Positions 1 through 6,136 of a stretch of DNA of 7,590 nt are shown in pieces. Below the pieces are notes generated by a model. The model saw nothing but the letters and a program-made list of their open reading frames with translations, made no database searches and was not told where the DNA came from. Numbering within the stretch: position 1 is the stretch's first letter; each line of letters begins with the position of its first letter. Made by a program: the position numbers and the translations under genes. The DNA is from a bacterium (GTDB lineage Bacteria > Chloroflexota > Dormibacteria > UBA8260 > Bog-877). The stretch lies in NCBI GenBank assembly GCA_021802115.1, contig JAKABA010000189.1:1-7590 (forward strand), given 5' to 3'.

Positions 1-150
1 CGGAAGAAAAATCCTGTTGAGAGCGAACCCATAGGCATTCTCCAGGGTTCGCACCGAGAGCCCTCGGGCCCGGCAGGAGTTCAAGTAGTCGTCGACCAGG
101 TCCGGTACCGAACTGGCCCCCGGGGCAACCGTCTTGAGTGTGACTGGCAT
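1..150 (-). CDS. Tyrosine recombinase/integrase, N-terminal fragment (3' end beyond the left window edge)
   Basis: Reading the minus strand from the ATG at 150-148 gives 50 uninterrupted codons running off the left edge. Residues 17-50 include DLVDDYLNSCRARGLSVRTL followed by ENAYGFALNRIFLP. This is the pattern of the SAM-like core-binding domain at the N-terminus of phage and integrative-element tyrosine recombinases: an acidic helix, then 'CRARGLS.RT' and a helix ending in a hydrophobic turn. The catalytic domain (R...H-x-x-R...Y) would lie outside the window, so activity cannot be judged. The ribosome site is only fair: GGGGAG or GGGAAG lies within 16 nt upstream of the ATG. The gene points away from the tRNA-Gly 3' end 173 bp upstream, the usual place for the integrase of an element inserted at a tRNA. 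It could also be a decayed remnant or a XerC/D-like protein. Confidence 0.72.
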   Translation of the reverse strand, partial: MPVTLKTVAPGASSVPDLVDDYLNSCRARGLSVRTLENAYGFALNRIFLP

Positions 151-323
151 CGCTTCCCGACTCCCCAGTGGCTTCTGCTCCCTGAATTAGATAATAGTGG
201 CTCTTTGCAGAAAGCACCTGTTTATCAGCGTCTGCGCGTGTTAGATTTTGGATCTATTTCAGGCTGTTTTATGCTGCCCTAACAGCACTAGCAGATGCTG
301 TTATTGAACTCGAAAGTTCGCTT
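151..323. other. AT-rich intergenic spacer between tRNA-Gly and integrase; probable integrase control/attachment region
   Basis: No gene is visible here. Counting 181-310 by hand gives 55 G/C in 130 bases (about 42%), far below the surrounding coding DNA. It holds a perfect 8-bp inverted repeat, TAACAGCA at 280-287 with TGCTGTTA at 296-303 (8-nt loop). A second one pairs TAGAT at 242-246 with ATCTA at 252-256 (5-nt loop). The motif CTGTT followed by T/A recurs at 218, 264 and 298 on the plus strand and inverted (AACAG) at 281. Such clustered repeats beside an integrase gene could be recombinase arm or regulator sites, but this is inference. A weak minus-strand -10-like TATTAT (191-196) lies 41 bp before the integrase ATG. 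Confidence 0.45.
280..303. repeat. Perfect 8-bp inverted repeat in the tRNA-integrase spacer
   Basis: TAACAGCA at 280-287 and TGCTGTTA at 296-303 are exact reverse complements with an 8-nt loop. The repeat lies 20 bp beyond the encoded CCA end of the tRNA on the transcribed side. As a minus-strand RNA hairpin it has no following U run, so a classical terminator is unlikely. A protein-binding operator or recombinase arm site is an alternative. No function is shown by the sequence alone. Confidence 0.4.
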
Positions 324-399
324 TGGAGCGGGAGACCGGGTTCGAACCGGCGACCTTCTGCTTGGGAAGCAGACGCTCTGCCAACTGAGCTACTCCCGC
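324..399 (-). tRNA. tRNA-Gly (anticodon CCC)
   Basis: The minus strand folds into a complete 76-nt cloverleaf. The acceptor stem GCGGGAG (399-393) pairs with CTCCCGC (334-328). The D stem is GCTC/GAGC. The anticodon stem TCTGC/GCAGA closes the loop TTCCCAA, giving anticodon CCC for glycine codon GGG. The variable loop is five nt. The T stem GCCGG/CCGGT closes the loop TTCGAAC, with one G-U pair. The discriminator base is U and the 3' CCA is encoded in the DNA (326-324). The gene is intact, as expected even if its 3' half serves as an attachment site for the element implied by the adjacent integrase. Confidence 0.98.
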
Positions 400-409
400 C
401 CTGGCGCGG

Positions 410-440
410 AGTATATCGCGCTAACCTGGCACCATCTCAA
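410..440 (-). promoter_or_regulatory. Probable sigma70-type promoter of tRNA-Gly
   Basis: On the minus strand a -10-like TATACT (415-410) lies 10 bp before the mature tRNA 5' end, placing transcription start near 403. A -35-like TTGAGA (440-435) lies 19 bp further upstream. That spacer is 1-2 bp longer than optimal, so the -35 assignment is less certain than the -10. The region also overlaps the upstream part of the divergently transcribed RAM-domain gene. Confidence 0.5.
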
Positions 441-451
441 CACGCCCCTGC

Positions 452-456
452 GGAGG
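452..456 (+). promoter_or_regulatory. Shine-Dalgarno GGAGG that decides the start of the RAM-domain gene
   Basis: GGAGG at 452-456 is followed at once by an in-frame TAG (457-459), so translation must start between 460 and 484. The site is 9 nt from the ATC at 466 and 27 nt from the first conventional start (TTG, 484). This spacing favours the ATC. Confidence 0.6.
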
Positions 457-465
457 TAGCCCGCC

Positions 466-744
466 ATCATCACCGCGTTCCTATTGATCAACGTCAACAG
501 AGAAGCCCTAGCGACCGTCGGGCCCAGGCTGGCCGCCTGCCCCGGGGTCAAGGAGGTGTACACCACCACCGGGGATGTGGACTTCATCGCCAAGGTGGCG
601 CTGTCGGACCTGGAGGAGCTGGCTCAGCTCGTGCAGGAACACCTCGCCAAGATCGACGGCCTTGTGTCGACCCGGACCCACCTGGCGATGCGTCGCTACA
701 ACCCGGAGGAGATCTCCGCCGCCTTCGACCTCGGCGTCGACTGA
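466..744 (+). CDS. Stand-alone Lrp/AsnC-type ligand-binding (RAM) domain protein
   Basis: The 92-residue product is a single RAM/AsnC ligand-binding domain without the N-terminal helix-turn-helix of full Lrp regulators. Family features are PGVKEVYTTTGDVDFIAKV (residues 26-44: beta strand, turn, then the 'G-D/Y-D' ligand loop), the helix LSDLEELAQLVQEHLAKIDG (46-65), the strand STRTHLAM (68-75) and the C-terminal AAFDLGVD. Such proteins form dimers or octamers, bind amino acids and may modulate Lrp-type regulators or enzymes; the partner here is unknown. The start is odd. The first conventional start is TTG at 484, but homologues begin with M-[IV]-T-A-x-x-L-I, and the six codons before the TTG read I/M-I-T-A-F-L, the start of strand beta-1. 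I therefore place the start at ATC 466, at a good distance from GGAGG. If 484 is used, the protein has 86 residues and lacks most of beta-1. It converges on the VIT-family gene, with 21 bp between stops. Confidence 0.9.
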   Translation: MITAFLLINVNREALATVGPRLAACPGVKEVYTTTGDVDFIAKVALSDLEELAQLVQEHLAKIDGLVSTRTHLAMRRYNPEEISAAFDLGVD

Positions 745-765
745 GCGCGGGCCTCTCTCAGTCGC

Positions 766-1473
766 TCACAGGCCGGCCCTACCGATCAGGTGGCCTATCA
801 ACGCCGTCACCGCCATCGCCGCACCACCCCCGAGGAGCACCCTCAGCGCCCCGCGGCGCCAGTCGGCGCCTCCGCCCAGCGCTCCCAGCGATCCCAGCAC
901 CGCCAGAGCGATCAGGGCGATCGCGACCAGCGCGATCACGCGGCCGGCCGCGGGGGCGACCAGGGTGGCCAGGATGGGCAGCACCGCACCGCCCGAGAAT
1001 GCGGCCGCCGACGACGCCGCTGCCTGCACCGGACGGGCCCGGCCCTGCTCGGTTATCCCCAGCTCGTCTCGGGCGTGCGCGCCCAGGGCATCTCGGCGCA
1101 TCAGCTGGAGCGCCACCTGGCGCGCCAGCTTGGGCTCCACGCCCCGGCTCACATATATGGCCGCCAACTCCGTCAGCTCTCCCTCGGGGTCGTCGCGCAA
1201 CTCCTTGCGCTCACGCGAGAGGTCCGCACGTTCGGAATCACGCTGGCTGGAAACCGATACGTACTCCCCGGCCGCCATCGACATCGCGCCGGCCGCCATC
1301 CCGGCGATGCCGGCCAGAAGCACCTGATGCACGGACGAATTCGCGGTCGCCACGCCGAGCATGAGGCTCGCGGTGGAGACGATCCCGTCATCGGCCCCAA
1401 GCACCGCGGCCCGCAGCCAGCCGGTGCTTCCAGACCGGGGCTCTTGCCTGGGAACAGCCGGCGAGGAGCTCAC
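766..1473 (-). CDS. VIT1/CCC1-family Fe2+/Mn2+ transporter
   Basis: This 235-residue membrane protein belongs to the VIT1/CCC1 (formerly DUF125) family, which exports ferrous iron or manganese from the cytoplasm by proton exchange. The family signature GADDGIVSTASLMLGV sits at residues 26-41, with the conserved TM1 Asp-Gly. MAAGAMSMAAGEYVSVSSQ (59-77) forms TM2 with the conserved Met, Gly-Glu-Tyr. A cytoplasmic metal-binding stretch rich in Glu follows (81-113: E81, E88, E91, E97, E99, E102, E113). Three more hydrophobic segments lie near 153-172, 178-198 and 209-230, giving the expected five spans. The start is GTG at 1473, 55 bp after the manC/PMM-like stop, with no convincing ribosome site, so it may depend on translation from upstream. 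It is the last gene of the minus-strand run. Metal specificity cannot be read from sequence. Confidence 0.93.
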   Translation of the reverse strand: MSSSPAVPRQEPRSGSTGWLRAAVLGADDGIVSTASLMLGVATANSSVHQVLLAGIAGMAAGAMSMAAGEYVSVSSQRDSERADLSRERKELRDDPEGELTELAAIYVSRGVEPKLARQVALQLMRRDALGAHARDELGITEQGRARPVQAAASSAAAFSGGAVLPILATLVAPAAGRVIALVAIALIALAVLGSLGALGGGADWRRGALRVLLGGGAAMAVTALIGHLIGRAGL

Positions 1474-1528
1474 CGGCGCGCTGCCGATCGACCAGAGGCG
1501 GCGTAACCGGGCCGGGACACGCGCTCGC

Positions 1529-4036
1529 CTAGCCCACCGCGCTCTGCACCGTGCCCTGCACCTCCTCCACGTACCGGTGCAGGCGCTCGGTCATCTCGCC
1601 CACCTCGGCCCCCGAGGCGATCACCCGGTACCGGGGCGTGTCGGCGTCCGGGAGCACGAGCACATACCCCGATTCATAGAGAAGCTTGAGACCATCGGTG
1701 AGATCAACCCGCTCGTGGCGGTGAGCCTCGGCCAGCCGGCGCATGACCTCGCCCTTGACCTCCCAGGGACACGGAACGGCGACCTCCTCGTGGAACCCCA
1801 TCGGTAGCTGGCGCCGAACCTCGGAGAGGGAGGTGTCGAGTTGAGCGCTCATCTGGATGGTCGCCAAGAGTGCGAACATGGCGTCGTAAGCGGCGAGGTG
1901 GTCGGGCCAGACGAACCCTCCCAGACCATCCGCGCCCAAAACGGCCTGGCTGCGGGCGGCCGCCCGCACCACTGAGGCCAGATCCGCGCGGCAGTGGATC
2001 AGCCTGCCGCCGGCCTCCTCAACGATCTGCTCCAGTTGCCAGCACGCCGACACCGGGGCCACGATCGCGGCCTCCGGGCGGGTGCGCAGCGCCATCCACG
2101 CCATGAGGCAGATCGCCTCCTGATGCGCGAAGATCTGGCCGGCGTCGTCGATCAGAAAGAGCCGCTGCCCCGGAGGGTCGACCCGAGCGCCGAAGTTGGC
2201 CCCGACCGTCTTGGTGATGCTGGCCGCCTGTTGCAGCTCCTCGTCGGGGTCGCGGGGGACCGGGGACGCGAAGGCCTCCTCCTCAAAACCGGAACGCAGG
2301 GAAACCGTCTGGATCTGGGCCTCATGGAGCAGATGCGGCAGCGCCACCGACGAGCTCCCGAAGCCGAAGTCGATGAGCAACCGTGGGTGGACGGCCCGCA
2401 CCTTCTCGAGGTCCAGCGCAGCCAGGGTGTCCGCCTGGTAGGCGGAAAGCACCGCCTCCGGATACCCGATCTCCTGAATCTCGCGCGGCACAACCCGCCG
2501 GAAGTCCTCCCGGAAGAAGGTGTTCTCCAACTTGCGCTCCTGGCGCCGGTCCAGGGCCATCCCCTGGCCGTCCAGGACCTCGATGTCGGCGGACCGGTTG
2601 TCGACCGGAGAGGCGACGATGTGGACCGCGCCGGCAGCGGCTGACCCCCTGGTGAAGTGGCAGGTGACCGGCACGGGCAGCTCGCTGAGGTCCATCACCC
2701 TGGCTCCGGCCGAGAGCATGCCCGAGATCATGGCGCGCTTGATCATCCGGGAACCCGGGCTCCGGTCCCGGCAGATCGCGAGCTGGGATCCCCGAGGGTG
2801 GGTGGCGGCCCAGGCGGCCCCCAGACGCGCACACCACTCCGGAGTCAGCTGCACGTTGATCAGCCCGGTGAGCCCGGCGGAGCCGAACAGGGCCGACCGC
2901 CAGGTGCCCGCCCATATCACCGACTCGTGGACCAGCGACCCCGGCTCGATCTCCTTGCCCGGCCAGATGCGCACCCCCTGCTCCACCACCGCTCCCGCGC
3001 CGATGGTGCAGTCGTCACCGATCACGCTGCCGTCGTCCAGGAGGACCTCTGGCTTGATGGTGGCAGCGCTGCAGACCACCGCCTGGCGCAGACGGCTGCG
3101 CTCACCGAGATAGACCTGCGGCCAGATCACCGAGTTGCTGAGCTTGGCGCCCTGGTCGACCACCGCGAAGCGGTCCAAAACGACCGGGCCATTGAGGAAG
3201 ACGTCCTCGCCCACCACGCAGTCGCGGCCGATGAAGGCCGGCCCGACGATCTCGGCTGAGGCCGCGATCTCCGCCCCCTCGCTGACCCACTGGGAGTCGC
3301 CGACCCGCCGGCCGGAGATCTCGCACTGGACCCGGCCCTCCAGGGCGTCCCAGTTGGCCTGGAGGTAGCTCTGGATGCTGCCGATGTCGCACCAGTAGCC
3401 GCGGCCCACCACCGCCCACACGGAGTCCTGGCGGCGGAGCATCTCGGGAAAGACATCGGAGGACCAGTCGCACGGTTGGTCCTCGGGTATGTAGCTCAGA
3501 ACCTCGGGATCGATCACATAGATCCCGGTGTTCACCTGGTCGCTGAAGACCTCACCCCAAGAGGGCTTCTCCAGGAAGCGGTCGATGCGCCCCTCGGGCG
3601 ACGTCACCACCACGCCGTACTCCAGGGGGTTGGCCACCTTGGAGAGGACGATCGTCGCCCGTGACGCCCGGTCGCGGTGGAACGCGATCGCCTGGCTTAG
3701 GTCGATGTCGGTCAGGGCGTCCCCGCTTATCACCAGAAAGGTGCTGTCCAGCAAAGCCGCGGCATTCTTGACGCTCCCCGCGGTCCCCAGCGGGCGGTCC
3801 TCCACCGCGTACTCCAGCTGCATCCCCAGCTCCTGACCGTCCCCGAAGTAGTTGCGGATCGAGGCCCCCAGGTACTGGAGGGTGATGACCACCTCGGTGA
3901 TCCCGTGCCGGCGCAGCAGCCGCAGGACGTGCTCAAGGCAGGGCCGCCCCACCACCGGCACCAGCGGCTTCGGCCTCCGGCTGGTGAGCGGCCTAAGTCG
4001 GCTGCCCTCGCCTCCAGCCATCACGACCGCCTTCAA
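1529..4036 (-). CDS. Mannose-1-phosphate guanylyltransferase fused to a degenerate phosphomannomutase-like domain
   Basis: The 835-residue protein has three parts. Residues 1-235 are a nucleotidyltransferase: [20 protein letters not shown] (8-27) binds the nucleotide, GDALTDID (105-112) holds the metal-binding Asp, FLEKPSW (154-160) and NTGIYV (169-174) shape the sugar site, and YWCDIGS is at 214-220. It should join GTP and mannose-1-phosphate into GDP-mannose in the cytoplasm. Residues 250-375 are a left-handed beta-helix of hexapeptide repeats (for example [15 protein letters not shown], 337-351). Residues 380-830 have the phosphohexomutase fold, but the catalytic motifs are altered: VASPVDN (474-480) for TASHNP, DPPGQR (620-625) for the metal-binding DGDxDR, GADGLGG (701-707) for the sugar-binding GExSG, and PDADTPRYR (796-804) for the phosphate-binding SGTEP loop. 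Similar degeneracy is, from memory, typical of this bacterial fusion family, so the C-terminal half is probably regulatory or structural. TTG at 4036 is chosen because AGGAGGT lies 5 nt upstream and the reading MKAVVMAGG is the canonical family N-terminus. Glucose-1-phosphate specificity is a less likely alternative. Confidence 0.93.
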   Translation of the reverse strand: MKAVVMAGGEGSRLRPLTSRRPKPLVPVVGRPCLEHVLRLLRRHGITEVVITLQYLGASIRNYFGDGQELGMQLEYAVEDRPLGTAGSVKNAAALLDSTFLVISGDALTDIDLSQAIAFHRDRASRATIVLSKVANPLEYGVVVTSPEGRIDRFLEKPSWGEVFSDQVNTGIYVIDPEVLSYIPEDQPCDWSSDVFPEMLRRQDSVWAVVGRGYWCDIGSIQSYLQANWDALEGRVQCEISGRRVGDSQWVSEGAEIAASAEIVGPAFIGRDCVVGEDVFLNGPVVLDRFAVVDQGAKLSNSVIWPQVYLGERSRLRQAVVCSAATIKPEVLLDDGSVIGDDCTIGAGAVVEQGVRIWPGKEIEPGSLVHESVIWAGTWRSALFGSAGLTGLINVQLTPEWCARLGAAWAATHPRGSQLAICRDRSPGSRMIKRAMISGMLSAGARVMDLSELPVPVTCHFTRGSAAAGAVHIVASPVDNRSADIEVLDGQGMALDRRQERKLENTFFREDFRRVVPREIQEIGYPEAVLSAYQADTLAALDLEKVRAVHPRLLIDFGFGSSSVALPHLLHEAQIQTVSLRSGFEEEAFASPVPRDPDEELQQAASITKTVGANFGARVDPPGQRLFLIDDAGQIFAHQEAICLMAWMALRTRPEAAIVAPVSACWQLEQIVEEAGGRLIHCRADLASVVRAAARSQAVLGADGLGGFVWPDHLAAYDAMFALLATIQMSAQLDTSLSEVRRQLPMGFHEEVAVPCPWEVKGEVMRRLAEAHRHERVDLTDGLKLLYESGYVLVLPDADTPRYRVIASGAEVGEMTERLHRYVEEVQGTVQSAVG

Positions 4037-4098
4037 CGTCGACCTCCTGGGTTCACCGCGATCCTGACGTCGACCACCCCGCCGATAGCAGAGATCAT
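4033..4098 (-). CDS. Candidate 21-residue small ORF overlapping both neighbours
   Basis: The minus strand from ATG 4098 reads [21 protein letters not shown] and stops at 4033. Its ATG overlaps the TGA of the upstream propeller-protein gene (ATGA). Its own TGA overlaps the TTG start of the manC/PMM-like gene (TTGA). This double 4-nt overlap is the geometry of a translationally coupled gene chain. The middle (VVDVRIAV) alternates like a beta strand and is less Arg/Pro-rich than typical chance frames here. Against it: it is very short, lacks a clear ribosome site of its own and matches no family I recognise. It may be a coupling leader that keeps ribosomes moving into manC, or chance. Confidence 0.3.
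   Translation of the reverse strand: MISAIGGVVDVRIAVNPGGRR
4042..4048 (-). promoter_or_regulatory. Shine-Dalgarno AGGAGGT for the manC/PMM-like gene
   Basis: AGGAGGT on the minus strand lies 5 nt before the TTG at 4036. It is the strongest ribosome site in the window apart from that of the 199-residue gene, and it fixes the unusual TTG start. It also falls inside the candidate 21-codon ORF. Confidence 0.75.
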
Positions 4099-5207
4099 AC
4101 GGACAGCTGCCGACCCCGGCGGCGCCGTTCCCACCACCACATGGCCAAGATCACGGCCACTGATGCCCCCACGGTGACCGCTGCGGTACCCACGACCTCA
4201 GCCGTCTGGCTGGCGCCCGCATAGACCGGGGGACCCGGCAGGGTCTGGAGCCGATGCAGGAACAGCCCGCTCGGCGCGGCCGCCGCGACCAGCCCGGAGG
4301 GGTGGGTGGCGTAGAGCGGCCCCAGGGCGGCCAGGGCGACGACCCTCCCGTCCGGGGTCGCCGGAGCGGCGCGGTACCAGGTGAAACCCGCGTCCGGGGT
4401 GAGCAGCGTCCCGAACCCGGAGGTGGCGACATAGGCGGCGTCCGGTCCCACGCCCAGGATCGCGGTGAGCCTGGGGACACCGGCCACACCCCCGTAGGGC
4501 AGGAGCTGGAAGACCGGATTCCAACCTGTTCGGTAGTGGGCGTAGATCATCCCCGCCTGGTCGCCGGCCAGGAGGATTCCGTCACCCATCTCCGCCAGGA
4601 CGGGCCGGTCGCCAAGGTGGGGAGCACCGCGGCTGGACCGGATCCGTCCGCTGACGCTGACCAGCTCGATGCCCAGCCTGGTCGCGAGCGCGAAGGGTTG
4701 CCCAGGAGAGACCGGTGGCGCGACCGCGGTCACAGGATTGCCAGGGACTGACCCCGCGACCCTGCGCAGGCCCGACCGCAATCTCCCCAGGTACAACCCT
4801 GCGGTGGTCGCGGCAAGCGCCACGGGCTGGGATCCCGAACTGATGGCCAGCCCCCTGGGCTCGCCTGGGAGCCGCTGGAGGAGATGGGCGAGACCTGGAA
4901 GCCGAAGCCGGTAGAGAGCCCCGTCGGAGTTCAGCGCCAAGCCCTGGGATCCGGCGGCCGCCACGAATTGCGCCCCCCTTGGACTGCCGCCTCCGAGCAG
5001 CTTGCCGCTTCGGGTGTCCAGCCAGTAGGCGCGGCCCGCCGTGATCACCAAGGTCGTCGCGTCCGAGTTGGAGGCGATGGCTTGGAGCGCACGCTGGGGC
5101 CCGGGCGCCCTGGTCCACCAGGACGTGGCCGCACTGACCGGGCTCAGCGGCCCCGCCGCGACGGCGGCGGCCAACAAGGTCAACCCGGCCCGTCGGCCCA
5201 ATCTCAC
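4095..5207 (-). CDS. Secreted beta-propeller-like protein with C-terminal membrane anchor, function unknown
   Basis: This 370-residue protein begins with a signal peptide: [10 protein letters not shown], then a hydrophobic core at about 9-22 and a likely cleavage after VSA (26). Residues 35-325 consist of repeated short strands separated by Gly/Pro turns, with phrases such as [17 protein letters not shown] (208-224) and an Asp-box-like T-P-D-A-G-F-T-W (270-277). These resemble YCF48/BNR-type propellers. A single TM segment spans about 338-359 and is followed by [12 protein letters not shown], a positive stop-transfer tail, so the propeller should face outside and the C-terminus inside. The start is GTG at 5207 with GGAGG 7 nt upstream, inside the last codons of the CPBP gene. 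The tight coupling suggests a shared role at the membrane. No catalytic motif or specific family is recognisable; a binding or scaffold role is only a guess. Confidence 0.85.
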   Translation of the reverse strand: MRLGRRAGLTLLAAAVAAGPLSPVSAATSWWTRAPGPQRALQAIASNSDATTLVITAGRAYWLDTRSGKLLGGGSPRGAQFVAAAGSQGLALNSDGALYRLRLPGLAHLLQRLPGEPRGLAISSGSQPVALAATTAGLYLGRLRSGLRRVAGSVPGNPVTAVAPPVSPGQPFALATRLGIELVSVSGRIRSSRGAPHLGDRPVLAEMGDGILLAGDQAGMIYAHYRTGWNPVFQLLPYGGVAGVPRLTAILGVGPDAAYVATSGFGTLLTPDAGFTWYRAAPATPDGRVVALAALGPLYATHPSGLVAAAAPSGLFLHRLQTLPGPPVYAGASQTAEVVGTAAVTVGASVAVILAMWWWERRRRGRQLSV

Positions 5208-5210
5208 GGG

Positions 5211-6113
5211 TCAGCCTCCGTAGAGCCCGCTGACCACGACGGCCAGCACGTAGAAATCGGCGACGATGTGGACCAGCATCGCCGGCAGTAGGCTGCGGCT
5301 CCTCATCGACATCCAGCCCCAGAGCCAGCCGAGGGCGATCACGATGGGCACGAAGCTGAAGGCCGGGCCCTCGTACTGGATCGCCAGGTGGGCGATCCCG
5401 AAGATGAGTCCCTGGGTCACCACCGCCGCGATTGGACTCTGCTGGCGTTCCAGCGCCGACATCAAGACTCCACGGAACTGGATCTCCTGGGCGATCGCGC
5501 TGGCGGCGTTGGCTATCCCCAAGAAGACCGCCGCCGAGCCGCTGAGCGCGAGCAGCGGGACCCCCTCCCGCCCCAGCAAGGGAGCCGGGAGCGCGAACCC
5601 GATCAGCAGAAACAGCAGGGTGCCGATGACGCCGAAGGCCGCCATGAGCAGGGTGGGCCGGACCCACAGCCGCAAATTGGGCCGGGGTCGGGGCGTGAGG
5701 TAGTGAAACCCCACCGCCATTCCCAGAGCCAGCAGCAGTTCCGCAACCCCGGCTGCGGCATTCCGGGTCAGCCCGTCGGGCACCCCCAGGATGGCGGGCG
5801 TCGGCCCCGAGTAGCTGGTCAGCCAGAGCCAGACCGAGAAGGGCAGCGCCAGGGTCAGGAAGGCGAACGCCAAGGGGGCACTGCGCCGCAGAGGGCGCCA
5901 GAGCAGGGTGACCGCGGTCAGGGCGGAGAAGTAGCCGCTGAGACGCCAGCCATCGGGATCCACGCCCTGAGGGTCACCGAACACTCGCGGCAACAGCAGG
6001 ACGACCGCCGCGCCCGCGAGGATGAGCACCAGCTCGCCGCCGCCAGGACCGACGCCCGAAACCGAGGAGGTGGGCCGCCGGAGCCAGCCACGCACGGCGG
6101 GATCGGCAGCCAC
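5211..6113 (-). CDS. CPBP-family intramembrane metalloprotease homologue (CAAX protease/bacteriocin-processing type)
   Basis: This 300-residue polytopic membrane protein has about eight hydrophobic segments (near 27-42, 60-73, 80-98, 118-136, 152-172, 186-206, 226-242 and 252-267), with a last span near 276-296. The C-terminal half carries the CPBP (ABI/RCE1-like) motifs: QEIQFRG (209-215) at motif 1, F238-x3-H242 within LIFGIAHLA at motif 2, and H282-x3-D286 within LVHIVADF at motif 3. The segment LGWLWGWMSMRSRSLLP (261-277) is also typical. Motif 1 is normally E-E-x-x-x-R with the first Glu catalytic; here it is Gln209 (codon CAG), so activity is in doubt. The start is GTG at 6113, 23 bp after the previous stop, with no strong ribosome site, so a slightly different start is possible. 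Substrate is unknown; members act in processing, immunity or lipoprotein biology. Confidence 0.92.
   Translation of the reverse strand: MAADPAVRGWLRRPTSSVSGVGPGGGELVLILAGAAVVLLLPRVFGDPQGVDPDGWRLSGYFSALTAVTLLWRPLRRSAPLAFAFLTLALPFSVWLWLTSYSGPTPAILGVPDGLTRNAAAGVAELLLALGMAVGFHYLTPRPRPNLRLWVRPTLLMAAFGVIGTLLFLLIGFALPAPLLGREGVPLLALSGSAAVFLGIANAASAIAQEIQFRGVLMSALERQQSPIAAVVTQGLIFGIAHLAIQYEGPAFSFVPIVIALGWLWGWMSMRSRSLLPAMLVHIVADFYVLAVVVSGLYGG
5215..5219 (-). promoter_or_regulatory. Shine-Dalgarno GGAGG of the propeller gene, embedded in the CPBP coding end
   Basis: GGAGG on the minus strand overlaps the last two Gly codons of the CPBP gene and ends 7 nt before the GTG at 5207. Only 3 nt separate the CPBP stop from this start. 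Reinitiation or coupled translation of the two proteins is therefore likely. Confidence 0.7.
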
Positions 6114-6136
6114 CTCTCAGCGGGCGGTCGCTGGGA

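Noticed and set aside
191..220. TATTAT on the minus strand as the integrase promoter -10
   Set aside because: No matching -35 at 16-18 bp is evident and the region is AT-rich enough for such a hexamer to arise by chance. It is mentioned in the spacer entry only.
311..324. Small hairpin just after the tRNA as an intrinsic terminator
   Set aside because: The possible stems (CGAA/TTCG or AAAG/CTTT) are only 4 bp and no U run follows on the transcribed strand.
1470..1520. A 16-codon GTG frame between manC and the VIT gene whose stop overlaps the VIT start (GTGA)
   Set aside because: It is Arg/Ala/Ser-rich like other chance frames here, does not start on the upstream stop, and has no good ribosome site. 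It is less credible than the 21-codon frame at 4033-4098.
790..2644. Long open frames on the plus strand opposite the VIT and manC/PMM-like genes
   Set aside because: Their products are Arg/Pro/His-rich low-complexity strings typical of GC-rich antisense frames, and the minus-strand genes over the same bases have clear family motifs.
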